Notes under the pieces: model-generated
What the model was told of the DNA's origin: nothing
Seen by the model: the letters and a program-made list of their open reading frames with translations, nothing else
Databases searched by the model: none
Shown here: piece by piece, positions 46,706 to 58,015 of the stretch
How the letters are laid out: every line of letters starts with the position of its first letter
Position numbering within the stretch: the first letter of the stretch is position 1
Source of the DNA: Neckera pumila
Lineage: Eukaryota; Streptophyta; Bryopsida; Hypnales; Neckeraceae
DNA length: 64,000 nucleotides
NCBI GenBank assembly: GCA_963969595.1
Contig: OZ018409.1
Location: 20,306,975 to 20,370,974 of the forward strand
Direction: 5' to 3'
Position numbers and translations under genes: made by a program

Positions 46706-49555
46706 TCATGCTTCTCGGAGCCAAGCTTGGCCATCAATCCAACTGAGCTGCAAGAAATACTGTGCTTCCGCATCGCTGAGTTCATGCGACCAGTCCACTC
46801 GTTGGGAGACGTCAGAGCCTGGTCCGGAGCATTGGTATTGCCCGTAGTACACAGTTCTGCACACCAAATATGATTGATACATGTTTCCAAAGTTAGACCC
46901 TGTGAACCGAAATAGTGAATGTCAAGATAGGAAGATGGCTTGGTGAATGGAAGCAGTGAATCTTATAATGGTCAGAAAGGAACCCCGACTACATGAAGTC
47001 ACATCCTCTTAATAGGGTAATGGAATTCTCGTCATCCTCTTCACCTACTCAACCACTTGGGTAATGGAATTCTCTTCATCCTCTTCACCTACTCAACCAC
47101 TTGGGTAATGGAATTCTCTGATTGTTTAGTGAATCCTGCAAGCTATTGATTCTTTCTGTCAATGCACTAGTGCTTCATTCGCTGACTCTCACACCCACTA
47201 ATGGTCATATGCGTTATTTTGACCAAATTTCCAGAGTTTGGGCGGTTATTCACATATGCCCTTCTAGGCTAATAGAATTCTAGGAAACATAGCTTTTTAC
47301 AGCACCTGTCCCAAAGTGAAGTACGTGGTTCAGCACGCCCGTTTGGAACTGCATCCATGCTAGCTAGTCTGAAATTAGATTTTAGAACTCCAGAGTTTCA
47401 GTAGCTAGGGCAACCCAGAACCCATCTGAGCACTTGAAAGTTTTAACTTCAGAACTTGAATCACGTTTTGGCATTCTGCAATTGGCCCCAACCTAGAAAA
47501 TACGACTATTCACCTGAAATTAAAACACATCACGAGTAATTTGGTTTACTTCTTTGTGCTGAAATGAGAGGAGGGTTAAAGAGAGAGGATTGTACCGTTC
47601 TCGAGAGGGGTTAGACCAATCGGCCCACCCTGCAGGTATGATAGTGCTGTCCATAAATGTGTACAGGAAAACGACTCGCGAATATGGTCCCCAAGCTCGG
47701 CCTAAGAACACCTGCCCTGTTCCTGATCCCGTGATCTTACAATTGATGAACACGAAGCCTGTGTTCTCGTCTGAACTCGACCTCTTTTGAGCTGTCAGCG
47801 ACCCAGAAATGTAGGCTTGTGTGGCGATCTCATGAACCTCACAGCTCTGCATCCGGTCCATAACCAAGCTCACAAGATCAGAACATGCATTCCACTGTGC
47901 AAACAGATTGAGTTGAGTAGAGGGTACAACAAGACATAAGTTTTTATATGTATGATCGGTTTGTCTAAACCTATAACTCAAGAGTTATCTGGATGAAATA
48001 CATTTTTTTACAAGTTACTAGAAATAGTCCGCATCTGGATGAAATACATGTTCCTCACTATTTCTAGTAACTTGGCTGCTTAGTTAAACTAGCTCGTGCT
48101 CAACCCTTTTATTCAATGTGAGCTCTTTGATCATCCAAAGAGTGCAGATCCAAACATTCCAGCTTCAACTAAGCAACGACCTTGGCATAATGTCGAATAC
48201 TGCCTAAAAGTGCATCATTGAAGCGAAGTTTTTGTCAGGAATTAGCTGCATTCATGCAATCTGGAAACAGAGTCTATACTTATGTAGAGTGAAACACCGA
48301 TACCTTGAAGACGGATTGACCGTTTCCAGAAATAATGTCAATGTTGCCCTCGAAGTAGCAGTCCTTGAAGTAGTGACGACCAGCAAAATCAAACAGCGTG
48401 TCTTGCCCTCCATAAAATCCACACGAGTAAAAAGCTGCCATGTCTGCAGCTAACAAAACGGCAACTGCTTGGCCATCGACTTGTCCTGGCTCTGCTGGTG
48501 GCGCATCATTCTGCAGTGATCAATCTTTCAGAGGCATATCTAAGGTACAGACTCCAATAACCATACACGTACATTAGAGACTCCATTGACCATACAAGCG
48601 AGCTTAAATTTGTGCTAAGTGAGAAATAGTTAAACTACTGACATTTATTTTTTGGCAATTGATTTTGAGCTTACCACAAAATCAATCAATGTGCAAACTT
48701 TGAGAAGATCCCGTTTCTAGATTGTAGAAGGAAAGGTTCTAGGTTCACCTGCGTGGTGAATGGAACCTCTCCCTTCCGTTACGGTGAACCGAGACTTGAC
48801 ATTAGTCTTACCATTCTCTTCTCAACACAATCGATCGAAATGCATAATGAAAAAACATAATTATTCTAGGTATTGGTTGCGAGATGGCAGCCGTAGAAAC
48901 TCCAACTACTGTCTATTTGTGTGTGCCCTACCTCTCCCTAAATAAGCTTAGGAAATGTGAATAATTTCGTCGTTAACTAGGTGGAAGCATGACGCCTGAA
49001 TTTTAAATTTGCTTGACATGAAGTAGCCGACAGCTGATAGACTTAAAACTGTAGCTAGCTAACCTGGAATCCAATGCCTTTGGCGACAAAGTTTTGTGCC
49101 CACACAGTCACAGTTGCACTGTCCGCAGTCCCGCTCGTGCTGGCAGCCTCGCGGTGAGCGATGATCGTGGAGGATCGTCCCTCCCCTTGAAGTATCAAAA
49201 AGGGCTTACTGGACGGAATGACAATCTTTTCACTGCATGGAGCAACAAGCTTTGTCGTAGGTAAGAAACTCTGGTACATTCTTCAAGGACCAAACTAGAA
49301 TAGATTAGCATGAAAATCGACATAAACATACCGGTAGACACCAGCTCGAATGGAGATTTCCACCCAGTCTGCATTGTTATCCGGAACGGCGTTCACAGCA
49401 TCCTGAACTGAACTGAAATCCGTGTTGCCTTGCTTCCCAACGGTAATATAATTGGTGTTGCTGGGGAGAGTCTGGGCATGGCCAGGAGCTGCCCATAGCC
49501 CAAGGAAGAGCAATACGCTCAGCAGTCTCAGATGGAGTTTCTTCTGATCAGTCAT
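46706..49555 (-). CDS. Pectinesterase (pectin methylesterase), secreted, without PRO region
   Basis: Removes methyl groups from cell-wall homogalacturonan; carbohydrate esterase family 8. Exons: 49555-49332, 49232-49064, 48510-48304, 47846-47596, 46856-46706; total 1002 nt, 333 aa. An N-terminal hydrophobic segment ([21 protein letters not shown]) is a signal peptide, and no PMEI-like pro-domain follows. Family motifs in order: [47 protein letters not shown] (catalytic Asp and QDTL motif), [19 protein letters not shown] (second catalytic Asp), [13 protein letters not shown] (substrate Arg/Trp), then [14 protein letters not shown]. The usual DFIFG motif reads DIISG here: the Asp is kept but both Phe residues are lost. 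The exon 4 acceptor (before SCEVHEIA) was chosen because it keeps phase and matches the family; an acceptor further upstream is possible. Confidence 0.9.
47015..47118. repeat. 44-bp tandem repeat in the last pectinesterase intron
   Basis: GGGTAATGGAATTCTC starts at 47015, 47059 and 47103, each 44 bp apart, with TCATCCTCTTCACCTACTC following the first two. Two full units plus a partial third lie in the intron between exons 4 and 5. Confidence 0.85.
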
Positions 49556-52500
49556 GGTACGCAGATACACCTTACTGTTCTTCTCTGATTTGTGGAGTTT
49601 CGTTCGACCTAAATCGATTCTTCAAACTCAAAGAAAGGCCAGCCGTGTCGAGATTCTCTAAGTGGAGTCTAATAGGTCGTCCTTCAAAGATTAAATCAAA
49701 TAGAGGAATCTCATGAACCCTAAATGACAAAGTATGCATCAAGGAAAGCTAATCAAGCAGTGCTACCTAAGAATCTAGCCAGGGAAACATAACAACAGAA
49801 CTGAAGAATTCCGGTCCCTATGAATCAAGAGTTTGCAGTTGGTCAAAATTCCACATGAAAATCAGCAAGACAGCGATCGAGAGCTCGAGAAGGTACAAGA
49901 ATCACTATTAACCCTCTCAGGAAGTGGATGCTAGCGTACACTATATTCAACGTCAAGGCAGCTCAGATTTCTACAAAAGAAATCTCAAAGCAGCTGAGAT
50001 CATGATTCCACTTCTTCCATTGTTCCATCAGCACCAAAACTCCCACCATTGCCATGAGTGAGGACTGTACCGTAAAGTCTTGTGACACAAGATGTGCACC
50101 CCCTCAGTGACAGGGTGATGGTGAATGTGAAAGCAGCAAGTCAACATTGTGCAGGCGAGAGATCTATTCTAGAATGCTTTTGCAGACCTTGAGAAGGGTG
50201 TTGAATCCCAGTTCTGCTTGGCAGGGCGCCTGACAACTGAACTCGTACTAAGGTTAGATCAGGCTAACCGCAGTGATCGATCAGTGGTATCAAGCGTGAT
50301 CAAGTCGCTAAACTAAACACTACTAAGTTAACTTAAACTCTAGTCTACATGACTGGACTAGAATTTCAAATTTAGCTTTAGTTGTATTTTTGTAGCTAAA
50401 TTTTTCGATTTGGTAGAGGTTTTGCGTAATCTAGCCGCGTTTGAGAACACTGACATGACCGCAGTAATCAAACTACTAGCTGTAGCTGATCGACAGGTAC
50501 ATCTTGGCTGATTAAGCTTAGTTACGTTCGACATTGAGACAGCACAGCTGTGGGATGCAGTAATGACAGACACCTGACAAGCTCCACATGAAAATGATCA
50601 TCTGATTCATGCTTACTGATATAATTGACTGGTACCCGGAATATTTTGAAGTTCTCATCCTACGTTCTTAGAGTGTAAACTAGCTTAAATCCTCTAGATT
50701 CTAGAAGTTAGACTTTTTTAAGCCACATCGTCAGGAAAACTCCTCTTAGAACTCCTCTTAGAACCTGTCATCTGAAAGTTGTTCAAATCGTATGTTCTAA
50801 GAATATATACCAAATCAAATGTGATTATCTTTGAGGAGATTTGGGTGTAACTCCTTGGAGCTCGCCATCACCACTCAAGGTTTACCCAAAATCGCCACTA
50901 CCTAGAAATGCATGAACGTAAATTTCAGGTAGCGATCTTGGTCACAATCGGAACCTGCAACTTACTACCATCCATTAACAGTACAGTACCATGAAAACAA
51001 GGTTTTAAATGTGTTTCCATATGAGCGTGTCCCACTGGACACACCACAATCTCCATATTCCAACTCTATAGATGGATACCCGCATTATGGATCAAAATCA
51101 CATGTGTGCTGATAAATTAATAGAATCCAAAATAACGCAATAACGAGACAAATGAGATCGACAGGAAGCTAAGAGTATCAATTAGTGGTTTGCAAACCTG
51201 AAAATGCTTGGTGGTAACCTTGAAATGCACAATACCACTAGCTGTACTGTACTCCATCTTGACAACAATTTTCAGTCGATGAGGTGTGAGTAGGAGCAAT
51301 TGTTCTCAATGTAAACATCTAAATTATAGACCAACTAGTTTTTAAGTTACTTTGTACCTCCTTCGATCAATCAATCAGGTGCCATTTCTGACTGATGGAG
51401 GGTCACAATCGTTCCCAGTTCAGCACTGCCGCAACGGCTGTGTTGAGATTAAGTTACCTCATCCAGCACATGCCTTCTGAAGTTCATGATCTGTGTGTCA
51501 GCAAACTGCCCAGGCAAAATCCCAGGCATGAACTGACCTCAGCTTACAATTTGATGATGGTAAACTTAGCAGTACTTAAGGTAGAACATCCCATTATAGG
51601 CAGAACTAGGAGTGTGCCCTCATGCCATTGCTGAATTTTTTTTTTTTAAATTCCCACATAAAGACACCTGTGAGAAATGGCAAGAGCAATTGAAATTATA
51701 TTTTTTGGACCAAGTATGAATTTGTTAAGAATTTTTGAAACGTGCTGCCTATTTGTTTGAAATGAATTAGATAAAATTTCAGCCCATGGGAGGGCTGTTC
51801 CAAGTTGATAGGCCATGCTATTTCATGCAAGGCCTGTCAAATTGGAAAAGTGCCCTTGGTGAGTAGTCAAAATTTATGTAAAGGATTATTAATTTTTTAG
51901 AATTTTGGTTCCTGCACCACTGTCACAAAAGAAATTGCTGCGCAAAAATAGGGGAAAAACTATTTTTTCAGCCCCTTCAAACTAAATTTCATGGTTCTAA
52001 AGGGGTCCAAGGAGCAGCCCTCCGGAGGGCTGGATTTTTCTCTAATGAGTTTCTAGACTACCCCAAAATCAACAAAAAAGTGTATCCATAATGGTCCTCT
52101 TATTACCTAAAGCAATCACTAATATGGCCACTACATGAAGGCTTGAAAAAAACACTTCATGCAATGCATTTACAATGAGAAGGCAAAAGTTCCTATTGTA
52201 GTCACTAATCACTCCATTATCGTTGCCTAAGACATTATCATTGTGGCCCAAATCTCATTTTAATTATTGAAAAAATAAAATTGTAATGGGGTCATTCCTA
52301 GGTGTCCAGAATCGATCTTATGTCCATGTGATGGGGTGTTCAAACTTAGTTACTTGGAATACAAAAGGTTTGTTCACTCTTGCTATTGCAAAGGCTACAT
52401 TGATTTGTCTTATTAGTGCGTGTTACAAAATGAACTTATGTAAGGTTGTAATTTTTAAATACAAGGGTGGAATTAGACATCAAAAAAACCACATTAAAAC

Positions 52501-53794
52501 CTTGAAATAAAACTTTTAAATTAAAATTTATTTTTTGTAGAATATATTTTTATCTACATAGAGCTTTTTTGTTCATTCCCTTTGAATTTTTGATGTAAAA
52601 GTTAGGAAAAGTCTTTATTCTTATGGCAATCAAAGCTTTTTAGAGAAAAATTGTTTATTTATAACATTTGATTTTGAACTCAATTTTTTACAATTTTGCA
52701 AAAAGAAAAGTTCCACTAAGTTTAGACTGCTTGCTAGAATAATTTCACAGTTAGAATTGGAATGTTTCAATTCCATCTCAAAGTTATCAACAATTTAGGA
52801 TGTCTTTCCATCTTTTATCCCACTTCAATTGTTAAAAAATTTAAAAAAATGAGGAATAGAAAGTTATTTTTTAATACCCTATATTCTGAACTCATTTTTC
52901 CATCAAAAAGGTTTTTTTACCTTAACTGTTATTATCTTGCAATCTACATGGTCAAAGCTTTTGAAATTTTTCTACACACTCTAATATTAATCATTACAAG
53001 AATTCTAAATCCTGTAAGGGGCTGCAAGTTTTTTATTTTTGGCACCCCCGCAATGTGAAAAAAAAATATTAAAAAATTTGGTTCTTTGCAATAGAAATTG
53101 GTAGTTTTAGAGTGGTTTTGGATAAAACATAGTCAATGAAATTTAGAGGTTTAAGAATTGATTGAAGGTACTGTGAACATGGTTCAGGAAAATATTAGTT
53201 TTAAATCCTTGCATGCATGATAAACAATATTGAACCTTGGAACCCTAGGCGAGTATTCTGTGAATCATTTTCTTAAAAGCAAGAACACTCATTGAGGGTC
53301 CAATTCTTGTGCAAGACCTCTTTCTATATATACAAAAATCCAGAGGTGAACATCTATATTGTCCTACATAGAAGGATTCTTTGTCATCTACTGGACACCT
53401 TTAGACCATTGTGTCAGGGTTGCTAGCATGTGAGTCTGTGAGCCCGTAAGCCTGCAAGCGGGGATTTAAGTTAGAGTTAAAAAGGGTTAGGGACCTATGA
53501 CCATGGATGTAAATAGTTTTATTTCTTTAGTAATGTCAGTGAATTCTTCCAAAATTTTGGAGACTTACAAACCTATTGCAATCAAATTTCAACATTGGAG
53601 CAACATATTGCAATCATATTTCATAGAAACATTGGAGCAACATATTACAATCAGATTTCATATAAATCACACAATAAAAAAATGTGAAGAGAAAAAATGG
53701 ATGCACAATATGTAGCCATAAAACACACAAATCCAATCAAAACAAAAATCAAAACAAAATAGTTTGACTCCCAAGATATGTCAATCTCATGAGT
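49556..53794. other. Spacer: pectinesterase promoter side, then AT-rich DNA
   Basis: No gene is supported. The first 2 kb have balanced composition and should include the pectinesterase promoter, but I could not place a TATA box. From about 51630 the sequence becomes AT-rich. The longest frame (98 codons at 52762) is Lys/Phe-rich and has no motif. 53250-53405 resembles 45168-45320. Confidence 0.45.
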
Positions 53795-54840
53795 CTAAAT
53801 CGCAATGGATTTGGTCATTGAATCCTCTGTCATAGATGACTCAAAAGTCTCTCTACCCTCTGATGCTGACCTATCAATAATCTCTAAAACATTTAAAGCA
53901 TATGTATGTTTTTGGAGTTTTGGTTTAGAGCAACCAAAGTCCACATACGCCGATGCCATTTGCTCGGCATACACGGGAAGATCAAAAGGCTTCTCTGGGC
54001 TTAAAACAAGACTTCGTTTCTTCATCAATGCATGTGATTGCATCACGCTTTGACAGCTGCAAATACAAATGAAACATTGTTAGAGTCATACAATACAAAA
54101 AAGGCCATGCAAATTAACAAATCAAAAATGTTGAAACTTACTTACGAGGTCTATCTTTCCGAATGAACTTTTGAGCCACCACAGTCATGGCGTCTGGATC
54201 TTGAGAAGCCACAACCGGCGGTAATTTAGGGTCTTAGACTTCCACTGCCATTGAGGACTGAATAGTCTTCTTTATGGATAAGAGAACGGCATTAAAAATA
54301 TTCTTGTCCTCCTCTAGAGCCACAATGTGGCGCCTTGTGCCGCGACATGCCGTGATAGATGCACCTGCGATGAGAAATATGCAATTCATTATTTTAAAGA
54401 TTCATGACATAAATTAAGATTGAAATATATTAACTTTGAATTTTGAACTTACTTGTAGATGCTGTGCAATCCAAAACTAAATCTCCTTCTTCCGTTGTCC
54501 CTTCTATGAGGAACTGCAGAAATTCCTGGGCACACAACTCCCATATTATATAGCCCTGATTATAATCACTTATAATGCATTTTAGTCCAATCCCAAAGGA
54601 CATAATTTGTTTTAATGTAGAAAATTCTTGTAGCCCTTTTAACAAGGAATCCAAAAATGCAATTATATAAATGAAATAAATATTTTTGAAGACAATAATA
54701 GCATTAAAAATCTAATTATATGAGTTTTTTTAAGACATGTATCATAGGACAAGGTACTTAACTTTTGAGGCTTTTTAATAAATGTTTAATTTTAATTGGA
54801 GGGAACTTTTTGTAAGTTATTTTAAAAACTATAGATAGGT

Positions 54841-55032
54841 CACTAGTAGAAAACACAGGAATTTTAACAGAATTTGGTTGATTTGGACGCGTTGTCTCGG
54901 TCACTGTTTTGTTGATTTCAACACAGACCTGTTAATTTTAATAGATTTCTGTTGAAATCTACAAAATAAAGATTGTGACAACACATCTGAATCAACAAAA
55001 TACTGTCAAAATTCTTGCACTTTCTACTAGTG
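54841..55032. mobile_element. CACTA-type hairpin MITE, copy 2, inside a pseudogene intron
   Basis: 192 bp from CACTAGTAGAAAA to TTTCTACTAGTG, flanked by GGT on both sides (54838-54840 and 55033-55035), a perfect 3-bp target duplication. Its interior shares GTTGATTTGG then CGCGTTG with copy 1 at 30373-30544. The arms are more diverged than in copy 1. Confidence 0.8.
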
Positions 55033-56931
55033 GGTGTTCCAATTCTTTATATATATAGTGAGGTTTTTTTCTAATATGTATAGGACCTAACGTTTTCTGC
55101 ATTTTGTTTTATTAATTTGGTCTTCACCCAACTTTTTGGTCTTTTTAATTTGATATAATTTTTACAAAAGCCGTCCTCTAAGCCTTTTTAATGCCGATGA
55201 TCCCCGCATATAATATAAGAGTTGCGTACCCGGGCAGAAATCATGTGTCCTTTTCACAAGCCCCCCTCCACGGAATTTCTGTCGTCTCGTTAACCAATTG
55301 GGCATCCTCCGTGGTGTAATTTAGTAACATGTCTTGTCGTAAAAGGTCCACTCTTCCCTTCACCATAGCATCAGTGCGCTTGAAAGAAAAGTTTGATTTT
55401 CTTTTCTAGCCGAAATTCTTCACTAATATGGTGATGGTAAACTTCAATGTCTACAAGCATTAGAAACAAATAGGCATAAGAAAAAAATAGCCCAATTTGC
55501 AATGCCAAAGAATCCTCAAATCATTTCATTTACAAAAAAGCTTACCATAGATGTCTTATTGATGGCAGAGGTTAAGTCCATACAGTTCATGCCCAACCAC
55601 TCGGACTTCTCTACAAATTTGAGGTACGCCTCAGAGAACACAACAATAATGCCCTTGGAAGCCGCGCACCGTGAATGAAAAATAATCATGCAGCCATGGT
55701 CTTGCAAATGATTCTCTGCAAACAAAAAAGCATTATTCAAGGCCTCCAACTCTGGGTTAGAGTTCCACGCAGGCACATAATTCAATGGATTAGACACTTC
55801 TGGAACTGGCAAATTTTCTTGGCAATCGAAGAAAATGAAGTCTACACCCGGATAACGGTTTATAACACCATCATATGTGCGAGCCTTCCCTGCCGCCATC
55901 TGCAAACAATTTTTTTGAAATCATTCAGTATTTAGTATATAAAAACCTACATGTCAATCAATAATAATATGCATTTTCTCATCTCAAACAGAAAAACTTC
56001 ACCTTCTTCAAGAAATCCATAACATCTGTATAGCGACTGGGAGCAGCAAGAGTCATGTCATCTTCGACGTCAATAATTGATGCGTTTAGGATCAACTCCT
56101 TCGATGTAACGTCATCATCATCACCAAGGCATATCACTTGTGTGCCTTGTGTGATCATGTCCTCAGTCAGCTCCTGAAGTACAGCCTTCCTCTTCAATCC
56201 ACCATGTGATCCGGTTTGCATTTGAGAGCCTTGGTCCACTATAGACAATGCTGGAACTTGGCCTGTACCTTCAAGCTTCTTCTTACCTTTGCCTTTTCCC
56301 TTCCCCTCTTTCTCCTTCTCCTTCTCTTTCTCCGCCAACTTTGCTACGCAATTAGCTTCTTTCTTTTCCTTGTTTGCCCGCAACTCTAGTTCCTTCTCTT
56401 CTTTCTTCTTGTCTGCAACCATTCTCCTTCCAATGGCTCTTTTCTTCTGTATATCATTCAGATCAGCAAACTCGGGAACCTCCATGTCAATGACACCGAG
56501 GCCATCAAAAGACTTCCGAAGCACGGTCTCTGAGGAATGAGTATATGGCTAGGGACAATCAATGTACCACCTTCCACCGGTAAGTGCCGCTGTTGTAAAA
56601 GTTCGAAGCTGGTTTGGAGGGTACATACACTTGCTGGAGCTCCGATCCAGCCATGTTGACAAGAATGGAGGAAGATCCATCCGTGCAATAGCATTCTTTG
56701 CTAGAAGCTTGTGCTTAAAGTAACTGCCACAAAAACAATGGAATCATGCGTATCAAGCCTGCATGAGCAATAAAAACAATTTCCAAAAAAACATGTTTAT
56801 CAATAAGAACTTTATATTTTAAGAGTAACCAACCATGAAATGGACCTAAATTAATTGTATAGCAATACTATAAAAAAATCAAAGAACTCTCATAAAAAAA
56901 TATCGAGAATAAATAAAATATTTCTCTGTAA

Positions 56932-57021
56932 CCAAAAGTGGGGGTGGCGTTAGGGACTCCAAAAACTACCTTCAAGTCTAAGAGTAGTTTTTGGAGTACC
57001 TCACGCCACCCCCAAATCTGG
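56932..57021. mobile_element. Palindromic MITE, CCAAAAACTACC family
   Basis: The left arm (GGGGGTGGCG, then GGACTCCAAAAACTACC) and the right arm (GTAGTTTTTGGAGTACC, then CGCCACCCCC) pair into a hairpin with a loop of about 13 bp. It belongs to the family also seen at 61824-61916 and 63001-63089. It lies in an intron of the decayed ParB/methylase-like gene. Confidence 0.65.
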
Positions 57022-57199
57022 TACTATCTTTCTATTTTGAAATCAATTATTAAGAACTCAGCCAAAATGATGACAGACTAGATATTAGAACTTCATGCTT
57101 GGAATTTCACAACCAAAAAATGTGAAGCAAATAATATTAGAAATTTAGACCAAAATCATAAAAATTGTGCAAAAGAAGTATAAAACATTTGCAAAACCC

Positions 57200-58015
57200 A
57201 AAAATGGAAGTAGTGAGTGGTACTCCAAAAACTACCTTTGGGTCCGGGGTCAAAGTGGGGTATTAAGAGCCACTCACGACATGGAAGAGGGTCCTTTTGG
57301 AGTTCCTTTTGGAGTTCCTTTTGAAATGTTCTACTCAAAAACCATATCAATTTCATCAAAATTAGTTCTAAAAATTATTCAAAGTTGTCAATAATGACCA
57401 CTTCTACTCAAAAAGATCATCACTTTCAATGAAGAAGTTTCTAAATCGTCTAATTTAAAATTCAACAAAGGAGTAAAAAGCACTGGTTACATGAGGTTTT
57501 TGGTGCTTAATTAAGATGAAATGATGACATCATAAACTACATAACAGTAAAACATGACACTATAACATTTATTAAATATGAAGCATATTTATTTTGGGGA
57601 GATCTAAAAAATTTGAGCTACACAATCAATAAAGGTAAAAACAAAGCAATGGTTACGGTCCAAGTTGGCTCCTAATACCTCATTTGGACCCTCCGAAGGT
57701 AGTTTTTTGAGTACCCCTCACTACCCCAGTTTTTGACTATATCCCTTATTTCTTAGAAAATGACACCAAAATTTTGGCAAAATAGAAATAGAAATAAAAT
57801 TTGGACATCATACTATGAAAATAAAAAAACATTGACTAAGCCTTCCATATATGGATAGCAACTTCAAAACATAAATCAATAAGTATTTAATAAAAATTCT
57901 TAAGAGAATGATGCAAGCAAATGAAGAATTTATGTGAAAGATGGGGTAGTGCCAGGTTCTCCTAAAACTCAAACTGGGACCAACAATAGTGCTTGGAGTA
58001 TTTAAAGGTACCCAA
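57200..58015. repeat. Three diverged relatives of the CCAAAAACTACC palindrome
   Basis: Partial copies: 57205-57300 (GTACTCCAAAAACTACC), 57655-57745 (GGTAGTTTTTTGAGTACCCC) and 57940-58015 (GGTTCTCCTAAAACTC). Arms pair only in part, so these are older or rearranged members. They all sit in the probable intron between the 58.15-kb and 56.72-kb blocks. Confidence 0.45.

Noticed and set aside
47015..47118. 44-bp repeats considered as a CRISPR-like array
   Set aside because: Units are directly contiguous without unique spacers, in a plant intron; this is a plain tandem repeat.
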